Both the position numbers and the translations under genes were made by a program. From Sulfobacillus benefaciens (GTDB taxonomy: Bacteria > Bacillota > Sulfobacillia > Sulfobacillales > Sulfobacillaceae): 64,000 bases of DNA. The stretch is from positions 1-64,000 of the forward strand of contig PXYW01000033.1 in assembly GCA_003023695.1 (NCBI GenBank), written 5' to 3'. Position 1 is the stretch's first letter. Each line of letters begins with the position of its first letter. Positions 8,695 to 17,685 of the stretch are shown piece after piece. Under the pieces are notes generated by a model. It was not told where the DNA came from, did no database searches, and was given only the letters and a program-made list of their open reading frames with translations.

Positions 8695-11600
8695 AGGCGT
8701 TGAATCGGCTGCTCCTAATCAATTGGCACTATATTGTGCACGAGGTTCTGGAGTTTGCCCCGGTGACGTTTCTCACCGGGAAGAACGGATCCGGTAAATC
8801 CACCATTGTGGATGCCTTGCAAGTACTGATTCTGGGAGAGACTCAAGGCGCTTTTTTTAATAAGGCTGCCAACAACAGCGTACGAACGGTAAAGGGATAT
8901 CTGCGCGGAGAAGTAGCCGAAAACGAAATGGGAGAGCCCGTAGCCCTACGAAATGGGCCCTTTTCCAGTTACATTGTGGGAGAGTTTTACGATCGCCCGC
9001 ATCGAAAGACATTTTGTTTTGGGGTGGTCTTCGACGTGGCGAGTGACGGTACCTATCAGCATCGATTTTTTAAGCTGGACGAAGCCTTGCCTGACCATCA
9101 CTTTATCGAGAACGACGTCCCGTTGAATATCAACGGGCTAACTCGTTGGCACAATAACCGGGTCGAAATCTATTCCACCCATAGCAAGTACCAAGATGTG
9201 TTTCGGGGCAACATGGGCAACTTGCATAGGAAATTTTACCAGTTGTTTCGGCGCGCGGTGCCATTTTCCCCCATGACCGACGTTGCACGCTTCATTTCGG
9301 AATTTGTCTGCGATGTCCAACACGAAGTAGACATTGAAGATATGCGGGAAAACATCCACCATTACCAAGATCTTGAGGAAGATCTCCTGCGTGTGAAGAG
9401 AGAAATTGCCGCGCTGGACGCGATCCGTTCGGCAAATCAGAGACTAGAGCGCATAGAGCAGCGCTTGGCTGTCTATCAATATCTGACTGCCCGGGCCGAA
9501 GTGGACCAGGATCAGGAGCGCATGGTGCACATCGATCGCCAGATCGCCCACCTGCACGCAGAGCAAGCCCGTCTGGCTGCCCAATTGGAAGAGCTTGCAG
9601 TACAACAATTGGATCTGCACGGCCGCCGAGATAACTTGGTTGCGCAAAAGACCAATTCAGGTGTTTTTATCCGTCAACAGGCTTTGGAACATGATCGTCA
9701 GTTGGGCGAACAGCAGTGGCTACAGTTGGTCAACCAAAGCGACAAACAAGGAAAGATCTTGCGCCATTATCGCGATGCCTGGTGGGCTGTCGGCCAAGCA
9801 CTGTCTGCCATTGAGGACTGGTCGGGTCTGCCTGAGATAAACGGCGCCAGCCGTGCCGTTTCCCTCATGAAAGAGGGCTGGCAGAAGGCCAGTGACGGGC
9901 TGATGACTTGGCCGAAAGGGGATGTGCTGCCTCGTCGTGTTTTCGAGGTCGGAGATAGGCCCATTAAATCAGGGATAACAATGGACCGTCTCCAACAAGC
10001 CGTGCAGAGCTGGAGCATCGCCCATGATGACTTGAGTAAGGCACAGCACGTATTGAGCGAGGAGATGGAGGCTAAGACCCTCGATGAAGCGGACTGGACG
10101 CAGAGAATTGCCAATTTGCAACAGGGGATTAAGCAATGGCCGACCAATACGCGCAAACTGCGCGCTGTCTTGCAGGAGGAACTCAAACGATTGGTCGGGC
10201 ACGCGGTGAATGTCGACATTTTTGCCGACGTACTCGAGGTGCGAGACGAGCAATGGCAAAACGCCATTGAAGGATATCTCCATACCCAGCGCTTCAATCT
10301 GATTGTGGCTCCCGAATATTTTTCCCAGGCTCTGAGCATCTACGATCGGGCAAAACAGGACCAGCACATCTTTGACGTAGGCCTGGTCGACATTGGACGC
10401 ATTGCCGAACAGAATCCCGCCGCGCAGCCAGGGTCTTTAGCGGAAGAAATTGTCACCGATAATCGGTACGCTGACCTTTATGCGAAATATTTGCTGGGTC
10501 GCGTGATCAAATGCGCCCAGGTTGGCGACTTGCGCCAACACCGGGTGGCCGTCACACCTGACGGGATGTTATACCAGGGCTATGTGGTGCGTCAAATGGA
10601 TCCCAAGCGTTGGGAAAGTCTTTTCATTGGGCAACGGGCTTTGGACCAGTCACTGAAGCAAGCACACACCGCATTGGACCATGTTCAGCAGTGGCTGGCG
10701 GTTTGGCTGCCCCGGTACGATCAGGTATCAGCATGGAAAGTGACGCCGGTTCCTGCTCTTACAGAGGTGGAGACGATTGGCGATATCGCCCAACAGATTG
10801 ACGAGGAAGCCGAAGGCGTGGTCGCCCGCGTGCGCGACGCGGTTCGTGAGCTGGGTCTCTTGGACCTCGGGGAAATTATGGAAATTGGCCGTCGCATCCA
10901 GGTCCTCGATGAGGATTTGAAACGCAATGGAAACCAACGCGACCAAGTCGCTACAGAACGCGGAGCCGGCGATAATCAATTGCGGCATTTGCTCCAGGTT
11001 GAACGGCCAGCAGCTCAAGCGCAGTGGGAGACGCACCAGGAACTTCTGCGCAGCGAGTACCAGACACAGTTTCGGCAAGACATTGGGGAGCCCCGGTATC
11101 AGAAAGAATTATCGCGGCTAGGGTCGGCGGAGAAGGTGCGGCTTAACTTTGGCAAGGAATTGGTAAAGCAAACCACTCAACGGAATGATGCATGGAATGA
11201 GCTGATTGCTCTGCGGGAAGCCTATAATCTTCACTTTCGGGCAGGACTGGATGTTCAGGCAAAAAGCAATCACGAGTACGACACCGCCTGGCAGCGACTG
11301 ACAAGCTCCCAATTGCCGGAGTATGAGGAGAAAATCGAAGCAGCTCGGCTGCGGGCCCAACAGCAATTCCAAGAAGATTTTGTGGCTAAACTGCGCAACA
11401 ACATTGAGACCGCACGCAAGCAGATTGATGACTTAAATGACGCTTTGAAAGATGTGCGTTGGGGCTCTGACCGTTATCGTTTTCAAGTGGTGCCCAATCG
11501 CCACTACCAGAAGTTTTACGACATGATTATGGATGATCTGTTGTTGCAAGGATATAACCTTTTTTCCCAGCCGTTTTTAGACCGGCATCAGGATACGGTC

Positions 11601-12095
11601 AACGAGTTGTTTCGCGCTATCGTGACCCGAGATGATAATGATGCCACTCGGCAAACGCTGTTGGAGCAGAACCTGCATCAGTTTACCGATTACCGGACTT
11701 ACTTGGATTTCGACCTGGTGGTCAAAGACAGCGAAGGTCGAGAGTCGCGGCTGTCTCGCGTGATGGCGAAGAAATCTGGGGGCGAAACCCAAACTCCGTT
11801 CTACATTTCGGTCTTGGCATCCTTTGTCCAGGTCTACCGTATTAACCAGGCTGGTTATAACAACACGCTGCGGTTGATTGTCTTTGATGAAGCGTACAGC
11901 AAGATGGATCAGCAGCGTATTCGGGAAAGCATCCGCATCATTCGGCGTTTGGGTTTGCAAGCCATTTTAGCCGCTCCATCCGATAAAGTGGCCGATATTA
12001 GCCCCTTGGTGGACCGCACCTTATTAATCGCGCGGGCACATGATGCGACCAAAGTTTTCAGCCCGTTTGAGGTGGAGGGTGCGGGGCAGTCATGA
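8691..12095 (+). CDS. jetC: Wadjet SMC ATPase JetC (MksB-like)
   Basis: This 1134-residue protein is the SMC motor of the Wadjet system, which extrudes loops on circular DNA and lets JetD cut plasmids. The N-terminal head has a Walker A motif (TGKNGSGKSTIVDAL, residues about 27-41). Two long coiled-coil arms follow (about 220-340 and 740-960) around a hinge-like region rich in beta strands (about 500-650). The C-terminal head carries the ABC signature (KKSGGETQTPF) and Walker B (LRLIVFDEAYSKMD). Translation starts at GTG overlapping the jetB stop, with GGGGAGGAGGG as ribosome binding site. The frame is intact over its whole length, in contrast to jetA. Confidence 0.93.
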   Translation: MKALNRLLLINWHYIVHEVLEFAPVTFLTGKNGSGKSTIVDALQVLILGETQGAFFNKAANNSVRTVKGYLRGEVAENEMGEPVALRNGPFSSYIVGEFYDRPHRKTFCFGVVFDVASDGTYQHRFFKLDEALPDHHFIENDVPLNINGLTRWHNNRVEIYSTHSKYQDVFRGNMGNLHRKFYQLFRRAVPFSPMTDVARFISEFVCDVQHEVDIEDMRENIHHYQDLEEDLLRVKREIAALDAIRSANQRLERIEQRLAVYQYLTARAEVDQDQERMVHIDRQIAHLHAEQARLAAQLEELAVQQLDLHGRRDNLVAQKTNSGVFIRQQALEHDRQLGEQQWLQLVNQSDKQGKILRHYRDAWWAVGQALSAIEDWSGLPEINGASRAVSLMKEGWQKASDGLMTWPKGDVLPRRVFEVGDRPIKSGITMDRLQQAVQSWSIAHDDLSKAQHVLSEEMEAKTLDEADWTQRIANLQQGIKQWPTNTRKLRAVLQEELKRLVGHAVNVDIFADVLEVRDEQWQNAIEGYLHTQRFNLIVAPEYFSQALSIYDRAKQDQHIFDVGLVDIGRIAEQNPAAQPGSLAEEIVTDNRYADLYAKYLLGRVIKCAQVGDLRQHRVAVTPDGMLYQGYVVRQMDPKRWESLFIGQRALDQSLKQAHTALDHVQQWLAVWLPRYDQVSAWKVTPVPALTEVETIGDIAQQIDEEAEGVVARVRDAVRELGLLDLGEIMEIGRRIQVLDEDLKRNGNQRDQVATERGAGDNQLRHLLQVERPAAQAQWETHQELLRSEYQTQFRQDIGEPRYQKELSRLGSAEKVRLNFGKELVKQTTQRNDAWNELIALREAYNLHFRAGLDVQAKSNHEYDTAWQRLTSSQLPEYEEKIEAARLRAQQQFQEDFVAKLRNNIETARKQIDDLNDALKDVRWGSDRYRFQVVPNRHYQKFYDMIMDDLLLQGYNLFSQPFLDRHQDTVNELFRAIVTRDDNDATRQTLLEQNLHQFTDYRTYLDFDLVVKDSEGRESRLSRVMAKKSGGETQTPFYISVLASFVQVYRINQAGYNNTLRLIVFDEAYSKMDQQRIRESIRIIRRLGLQAILAAPSDKVADISPLVDRTLLIARAHDATKVFSPFEVEGAGQS

Positions 12096-13432
12096 GTCAG
12101 AGCCAATGGGCAGAGCAGATATTGAATGCTTTGTTGGACCGTTTCGAGGGGAGTGAAGCGCACGCGCGGGGGACACCATCTAATCGGCGCCCGCAGGTGA
12201 GACTTGAGGACAAAATCTTGCCTGGGTATCAAAGCGGTGACGCGGACCCCGAGACAAGGCGCAGGTTTCATCAGACCTTGGAAGAATGGCAGGGCCTAGG
12301 TTTGGTGGAACTGAAGTGGATGCGGCATGAAGAAGGCAATATTTTAGAAAAGGTCTATCTGGAGTGGCCGGGGTTGGACCAAGTTTACGCAATTTGTGGT
12401 CGCCAGCCATTATCGAAGCGGGCTAACACGCTGAGAGAAGAACTTAATGCTTGGGCACCTCGCCTGGCACTACCGTGGATGCAGGAATGGTTACGGGATG
12501 TGAACAGCTATCTTGAGAAAAAGCGGGCCATCCCCACGGCTCTCATCCCGGAAGATCCGGACAAACGAGCGGCCCTGTTGCGGTCGTTAGCTGGGATTGC
12601 CGACAAGGGTGAGGAAGAGATGCCGCGTCGAGTTTTCTCCAGCCGATATCTCGCGCATAGCAAGGAATTTGAGACGTTGGTCGAAAGGCGCCTCTTAGGT
12701 CTTCGGCGGCGTTATGGCAAAGATCATGAATCGATCGAAGACCTAGACGATGAGGCAGTCTTAAACCAGTTGGGGATTACCATGGGCGAAGGCGGGATCT
12801 CATTGGCGGGTCCGCTCACGTTTTCCCTAAACGGCAGCCCTCCGATAAATGTAGAGTGGTTTCCCCACGGTCTGGCGATGGGATCCTCGGATGTGGCGTT
12901 GCTGAATATTGCTGCCATGCCCGTACGACGGGTGTTAACCATAGAAAACTTGACGTCATACCGGTGGTACTTGGATTTTGAAAAAACATCCGATGAACTG
13001 GTGCTGTTCATAAATGGGTTTCCTAGCCACGGTATGCGCCGGCTGCTGCAAAAACTGTGGGCATTCAGTCAATCCATGACGCCCCCGCCTTCTTTTGAGC
13101 ATTGGGGCGATATCGATTTCGGCGGTCTGCAGATTTTAAATCATTTGCGCCGCACCGTGACGCGAAGCTTTACTCCATGGAGAATGGATGCCGCATTGCT
13201 GGAACGATATGCCAATAATTGCATTCCGATTGCGGCCCATTATCAGCAACGTCTGGCCAGGTTACTTGCAGATCCTGAATTTCAGGATCTTTATCCGGTC
13301 ATTAAAACTATCGTCCGGATTGGGGGAACACTGGAGCAAGAGGCATTAGCAGGGCAAGACCACTTCGGCGTACACGACACTAACGGGATGACGCAACTCT
13401 TTACTAGCCAAGCGAAAAGATCAGAGACGTAA
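12092..13432 (+). CDS. jetD: Wadjet nuclease JetD (Toprim-like)
   Basis: JetD is the topoisomerase VI-like subunit that cleaves plasmid DNA held by the JetABC condensin. The 446-residue protein has an N-terminal DNA-binding, winged-helix-like part and a C-terminal Toprim-like domain with a conserved glutamate segment (RVLTIENLTSYRWYL) and the acidic pair in HWGDIDFGGLQILNHLR, which are expected to bind Mg2+. The ATG overlaps the jetC stop in an ATGA, so it is coupled to jetC. The last five codons and the stop lie in a 92-bp sequence that recurs at 16.0 kb, so the present C-terminus may have been created by recombination at that point. Confidence 0.9.
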   Translation: MSQSQWAEQILNALLDRFEGSEAHARGTPSNRRPQVRLEDKILPGYQSGDADPETRRRFHQTLEEWQGLGLVELKWMRHEEGNILEKVYLEWPGLDQVYAICGRQPLSKRANTLREELNAWAPRLALPWMQEWLRDVNSYLEKKRAIPTALIPEDPDKRAALLRSLAGIADKGEEEMPRRVFSSRYLAHSKEFETLVERRLLGLRRRYGKDHESIEDLDDEAVLNQLGITMGEGGISLAGPLTFSLNGSPPINVEWFPHGLAMGSSDVALLNIAAMPVRRVLTIENLTSYRWYLDFEKTSDELVLFINGFPSHGMRRLLQKLWAFSQSMTPPPSFEHWGDIDFGGLQILNHLRRTVTRSFTPWRMDAALLERYANNCIPIAAHYQQRLARLLADPEFQDLYPVIKTIVRIGGTLEQEALAGQDHFGVHDTNGMTQLFTSQAKRSET

Positions 13433-13505
13433 GTAGTTACCCTGATATGATGGCAAGAAGGAAGAAGAGCACATGGCAGGCGCTAAACGGGTGCCCGACA
13501 GACCA
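13413..13505 (+). repeat. Left copy of 92-bp repeat, overlaps the 3' end of jetD
   Basis: From CGAAAAGATCAGAGA to GACAGACCAA the sequence matches 16019-16110 at roughly four bases in five, in the same orientation, with a few small indels. On the minus strand the 16-kb copy belongs to the remnant of a membrane protein, so this copy is probably a fragment of the same ancestral gene. It marks the right border of the Wadjet operon. Confidence 0.75.
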
Positions 13506-13527
13506 ATGCCCTGGATAAACACGGTAT

Positions 13528-13941
13528 TTACGCTTCATCGATGGTGATGTTCTCGTCACGGAGCCACTCATTGCGCTCGTACTCAAACTGAAACCTTTGA
13601 TCACGTTCTTTGGGGAAGTCCAACAAAACGTTTTTAAAACGGAGAAACGGTTTGGGCCCGCTTAGTGCTTGTCGCAACTTGAACTGCAACAATGTTGAGC
13701 TAACCCAGTATGAAAAATCCAGCATATCTCGATAGGCTAGACCCGATTCAATTTCGGGGATGCGAAGATAGGTCACTCCGAAGTTTTCTTCTATCGCGTT
13801 GTGCAGTTCATCGTTATCTCCGAGATCGCCGTTTAGTAGGACGATGGTGCCGTCATGGAGGTTGAGGAAGTACTGATGGTCAAAGAAGTTGTCCATGTAC
13901 GCACCAACCAGTTCCATGATCTCAAGCCTCGGTATGGTCAT
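13528..13941 (-). CDS. UPF0158 family protein
   Basis: A 137-residue soluble protein of the uncharacterised UPF0158 family. Family features seen are the opening PRLEIMELVGAYMD-like helix, the strand LNLHDGTIVLLNGD, the segment YLRIPEIESGLAYRDMLDF and the C-terminal FLRFKNVLLDFPKERDQRF ... RNEWLRD part. No catalytic motif is known and I assign no function. AGGGGGAT precedes the ATG. The gene is convergent with jetD and lies just beyond the repeat that ends the Wadjet operon, so it is a neighbour rather than a likely Wadjet component. Confidence 0.7.
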   Translation of the reverse strand: MTIPRLEIMELVGAYMDNFFDHQYFLNLHDGTIVLLNGDLGDNDELHNAIEENFGVTYLRIPEIESGLAYRDMLDFSYWVSSTLLQFKLRQALSGPKPFLRFKNVLLDFPKERDQRFQFEYERNEWLRDENITIDEA

Positions 13942-13972
13942 GGACAGATCCCCCTAAGGTTCCACTACATTA

Positions 13973-14116
13973 TTATATCTCGGTGGCAATGTTCGCGAAA
14001 TATAGCTGACCACGATTGAAACAGGTCTTGTGCCAGACGGTGACGGCGCCTGCAGTGCATGAAGCATCTGCGTCCACCAGCCCTTTCTCGAAGTCATAGG
14101 GTTTGGGTTTGTTCAT
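13973..14116 (-). CDS. Small ORF, 47 residues, unknown
   Basis: Reading the minus strand from 14116, an ATG preceded by GGGAGGAACCC opens a 47-codon frame starting MNKPKPYDFEKGLVDADA and ending with TAA at 13973. The ribosome binding site is good and the frame sits directly in front of the UPF0158 gene. It contains a single CTAGAVTVWHKTC segment with two cysteines. I do not recognise it. It could be a true small protein or the start of a truncated gene whose end was lost. Confidence 0.3.
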   Translation of the reverse strand: MNKPKPYDFEKGLVDADASCTAGAVTVWHKTCFNRGQLYFANIATEI

Positions 14117-14739
14117 GGGTTCCTCCCTGTGGTTGACGACATTTTTCGTCTTTCGATACTAGCTATCCTTCCCCCCGCCGCCATTGAGCGGGTTCCTCAG
14201 CACTTTTTTCTTGCGGAGCTGCTGCAGGACGCTTTTGGCATTTCATGCCGGTCGGCGTGGAACCGGTAATCCGCTATCTTCTCCACTTATCTCGGGATAG
14301 TTCCACGACCCTGGTTTTGTGACGTCGCTATCCTTTCAACACCTTGTCAGAGGTCCACTCACATTTAGCTCCCGAATGTTGACCTGGCCCCATCTCCGGG
14401 ACTTTTTTCCGTCATGTTCACGACCGGGGCTTTTGACCCACGCCGCTACGGCGGTTAAAAATCTTCTCCTGGAAGTCGGTTTCGGGCCTTCCCTCATCTT
14501 ACACATAGTTCGCCAGAGGTGGGTTAACGAGCGAAATAGGCAAGTGCCTTCGCAGTGGCCCGAAACACGGATGCCCTACTTTTGTAACGCTGCATAACTC
14601 CAACAATCATGATGAGGTTCGGTATTTTAGCGCTGTGACCTGTTCAGGAGAATCCTTGTCGTTTTCTAAAATCGCAGATGGTGTTAACCTTTACTTGGAG
14701 AGGAATGCATCCATCAAGACGCAGTGAAGGGGATAATAC
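14117..14739. other. Long GC-rich non-coding stretch, possibly a structured RNA or mobile element relic
   Basis: Between the small minus-strand ORF and the UDG-like gene there are about 620 bases without a credible gene. The segment 14200-14480 contains several short inverted repeats, for instance CGCCGCTACGGCGG near 14442, and on the minus strand ends close to the well-spaced start of the small ORF. This layout (structured leader, then ORF) could be a regulatory or element-borne RNA, but no known family is recognised. An open frame on the plus strand at 14319-14597 has no domain and is probably chance. Confidence 0.35.
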
Positions 14740-15698
14740 GTGACGAAAAATGACGACAATATCTTGCCTGCCCGGTTCATGACAGCGCTAAATAACTTAG
14801 GATTTAGTATCAACGGACAAGGTTTAGTGTCCCAAGCGCCCCTTCAAACCATTGTGCACAAATGGAACCAAGCATTAAGTTTTGGCCCGGCGAATTTGGC
14901 AAGATTCCGAGATACGGAACTCCATCCACGGTCGCAGAGGTTGGTCCCGATCTCCCCGATTCCGTTTACCGCCACCGGATGGCCAATCAAGGTGGTATTT
15001 TGGGAACTGAATCCCCATTATGATCTGGCGGCGCTTAAGGAAAAATTGGCAGCTTATTCATACAGTGGCAATGTGTCTCCGGGCACATGGGAAGCCTATG
15101 CCCACTTCTACTTGAACTACCCGTTCACCAACAAAGAACCCTGGCCAGGAACTCTCAAGTGGGCCATCTCCAGTACGTACTACTACAATCTTGGAACCAT
15201 CACGGGGACATTAAAGAATAGACAATGGATAAGTATGATATGTCCAGTCCAGCGCCTCTAAGACGACTTAAAGCCTTTTGGAGTATTGCCCAGGACTATG
15301 GGGTGATGGCTGTTGAGTATCTGCCGTTTCACTCGCAGAAAGCGGCGTTTCCCCTCAACTTGACTAAGACACTCGGTGCCAACAAGTCGCTCGTCACCCA
15401 AGCCGCTGCCTATCATGCGACTTTGTTACAGACCATTGAGCAGGTGCTGGAGCCAGGCGGGTGGATTGTGGCGATGGGGAAGCCTTGTACGATGGCCGTG
15501 CGGGATTTGTTTCAACGAAATGGAACATTGACAAAGCCTGTGAGTGTAAATGGAGGCATTTCTCTGGAGACGTGGACCCCGATGTGCCAAAACCATTCGT
15601 ACAAGGTAAGTTTCGGTCCGTTTATTGGGACCGCAGGAGGACCGCTGAACAGCAATGCGGCAATCCAGCAATGGCTCGCCGCTATGTTAGTCTATTAA
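14740..15698 (+). pseudogene. Uracil-DNA glycosylase-like protein, frameshifted
   Basis: Two overlapping frames together give a protein of about 320 residues that resembles the UDG-like superfamily. The first frame (14740-15261, GTG start after GAAGGGGAT) has IKVVFWELNPHYDLAALKE, comparable to the family's first motif with an NPGY-like turn. The second (to 15698) has GVMAVEYLPFHSQKAAFP, comparable to the PYHS motif, and a WIVAMGKPCTMAVRDLF strand-helix. The switch lies in 15225-15261. Members excise damaged bases or act on nucleic acids in mobile-element defence, but for this branch the role is unknown. The frameshift would split the two halves of the active site. Confidence 0.55.
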
Positions 15699-15937
15699 CG
15701 GGGTCGATTAGGTCTCCACGGCGATCCGAATTTGGCGCGCGCAACACGCCAATACAACGCGCAAGGGACCGAGCCCTCCAGATGATTGGACCCTACAATA
15801 GCCCCCTAATAAGAGTTGTCTGGACTCAAATCGCCCGAACTGCCATCGTGTGGATGCCGGCGAGCTTCATCCTGTCTCTCACAACAGTCTGGGAGCATAT
15901 CGCTTTCGTCGCCCGGTGTCGGGCATTTTTCATGCGC

Positions 15938-16260
15938 TTACCCCGTGATTTTGACGAATCCCTGGACCGATTCTCCAACAAGGAGGAAATCTTGCACAAA
16001 TCGCGAAATACCGATACCCGAAAAGATCAGAGATGCAAATAGATACCCTAGTACGATTGCAAGAAGGGCAGAGCACATGGCAAGCGCTAAACGAGCGCGC
16101 GACAGACCAAGGTGTGGAAGATCGCTGTATTTGGGCAAGAATTCCCGCTGGAATTCCAATGAGGATTCCAGCCACCGGAACCAAACTCAGCATAGCTACG
16201 ACAATACCAATAATGCCTCCAGCACTGGCAGCACTGTTATTGCTGTTAGTGATGGTGAGG
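15938..16260 (-). pseudogene. Remnant of an integral membrane protein
   Basis: On the minus strand two frames together encode two hydrophobic segments: GIIGIVVAMLSLVPVAGIL with IGIPAGILAQ, then after a frame change near 16140 LALAMCSALLAIVLGYLFAS with LIFSGIGISRF. No start codon with a binding site and no complete domain is present, so this is a fragment broken by a frameshift. The family is not recognised. A permease is possible but not shown. Bases 16019-16110 of this remnant recur at the end of jetD. Confidence 0.45.
16019..16110 (+). repeat. Right copy of 92-bp repeat
   Basis: This matches 13413-13505 in the same orientation. Here it is part of the membrane protein remnant, so this copy looks closer to the ancestral context than the one at the end of jetD. 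The 2.5 kb between the copies hold the UPF0158 gene, the small ORF and the UDG-like gene. Confidence 0.75.
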
Positions 16261-16423
16261 GAATTTGCGTACCTTGATTTGGCGTCGGGGCAGGTTCAGG
16301 AATTGTCCCGCGAGAAATGCTAGATCTGTATATGCCAAACCGTCGCTAATCACAAGCGGCCCTGGCGCAAAGCCGACCCGGAGGTCGGATGGAGGCAAGC
16401 GTATCGATGGTAAGCCAGGCGAG

Positions 16424-16831
16424 TTAGACACGACCAATCATGGTCGTTTCGTCTCCACCGAAAATCCGGCGGCGTTTCCACGGCGGCGGAGTGACCACCA
16501 GCTGCCAAATTCTCAACTTCCAATAGGGGTTGATGAACCACGGTTCGGGCAAGGTCCACCGATCATCAAAAACCCAAGCTGGGGGCGTCATATCAGCCTG
16601 CACGGTAACATATTCGACAAGTGCCGCTACAAAAGCACTCCACCGATGCAGATCCGTGTCGTCTGAGTCAGGAATCGGTGCCATAATTAAACTGGTGCGA
16701 GTTGTAACATCGGTGATGCGCCGCCAATCATCTAAAAAATCCCCAATGACGATCCGCGCCGCCGTTTCACGCGCCACGACTCTGGTCCATGCAGTTGCCA
16801 ATACCTCGGGCCGATAGTTGTTATGGCTCAT
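16424..16831 (-). CDS. Partner protein of the nucleotidyltransferase (putative toxin-antitoxin pair)
   Basis: A 135-residue soluble protein whose ATG overlaps the stop of the upstream nucleotidyltransferase gene in an ATGA, so the two are translationally coupled. The C-terminal part WVFDDRWTLPEPWF ... TPPPWKRRRIFGGDET resembles small proteins that are regularly found beside DUF6036-type nucleotidyltransferases in Gram-positive bacteria and end in a FRRRNIF-like motif. The N-terminal 60 residues are helical and may bind DNA or the partner. I infer that it is one half of a toxin-antitoxin-like pair; which half is not clear from the sequence. Confidence 0.55.
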   Translation of the reverse strand: MSHNNYRPEVLATAWTRVVARETAARIVIGDFLDDWRRITDVTTRTSLIMAPIPDSDDTDLHRWSAFVAALVEYVTVQADMTPPAWVFDDRWTLPEPWFINPYWKLRIWQLVVTPPPWKRRRIFGGDETTMIGRV

Positions 16832-17331
16832 CGGTCTAAGCAACTTTCAGCAAAATATCGATGCTTAGGAGTGAGCAAAGATGAGGGAATATAGCGTTCG
16901 ACAATATCTAAGACTTCAGTTACCGTGGTGATGGATAAAGCCTGGATCAACGCTTTAGTATCTTCCTGATCATCATTGCGGGCTGCTAAGACTTTCATGG
17001 CCAACATATAGTCTGCCGTCACAGCATAGACCCGTAACGCCGGGTATTCCCTCCATAAGTTCTGGGGTGGTGTCCCATAGAAAAAGCCTTTTATGCCATC
17101 GTTTAGCCAATCTTGCGGCAAATCCAGTTCATTTGCTACTCGCAAAACTGCCTGCCGAATGGGCTCTGTCGGTGCAGAAAGATAGGCGTCAATGTCTTTC
17201 GTGACCTCACGTGTACCTAAAACCAGCGCCATCCACGCTCCACCTGCAATGACAATATCTGCTTGATGTCCTTCGCGGTTTAGTGTTTCCGATAGAGCTT
17301 GAAAAGCCCTTTCCATATCATCTTTGTTCAT
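16828..17331 (-). CDS. DUF6036-like nucleotidyltransferase (AbiEii/MenT-related)
   Basis: This 167-residue protein has the minimal nucleotidyltransferase core: IVIAGGAWMALVLGTREVT with the GG motif, followed by KDIDAYL with the two metal-binding aspartates, and further on the characteristic LAMKVLAARNDDQEDTKAL segment of the DUF6036/AbiEii-like group. Related enzymes are toxins of type IV or MenAT systems that transfer nucleotides onto tRNA or other targets, but housekeeping roles are not excluded. It is the first gene of a two-gene minus-strand operon with the overlapping partner gene downstream. The start follows AAGATGATATGG-like sequence without a strong ribosome binding site, so the exact start is less certain. 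Confidence 0.75.
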   Translation of the reverse strand: MNKDDMERAFQALSETLNREGHQADIVIAGGAWMALVLGTREVTKDIDAYLSAPTEPIRQAVLRVANELDLPQDWLNDGIKGFFYGTPPQNLWREYPALRVYAVTADYMLAMKVLAARNDDQEDTKALIQALSITTVTEVLDIVERYIPSSLLTPKHRYFAESCLDR

Positions 17332-17685
17332 ATTGTCCCCCTACTGGTTCTTGCGAAACGTTGCCCTGTTGTTCTTAGTGTATCCTGTTGTGACGCTTTG
17401 TGAAGAGACTGGCATACACCGCATATTAGTCATCGGCAGTCATCCTGTTCCGAGCCTGTTCCCATAGCCTTTGCCAATGGGATAGCAGCGAATCGACCTG
17501 CGCTAATGTTCGGATACCTTGTCTCAAAATTTCGGGGCAATAGAGTAAAATATCGTGCGCTGAGTTACTACCTAGAGCCCTTGGGTCCCAAGTGGTTACA
17601 GTAAGAGTCGGTAAACTCTTCTACTAGCTTTATTCGACGTTCGACTTTTACCGGACAGGAAACATTTTTTCCCCGAGATTCCATA
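17332..17685. other. Divergent intergenic region
   Basis: About 350 bases separate the nucleotidyltransferase gene (minus) from the next plus-strand gene. No coding sequence is supported. A small perfect inverted repeat, AAGAGT-CGGTAA-ACTCTT, lies at 17603-17620 and could be an operator or a chance structure. Confidence 0.35.

Noticed and set aside
14319-14597. Plus-strand open frame of 92 residues
   Set aside because: Residue composition and the stem-rich DNA suggest a chance frame opposite a non-coding segment.
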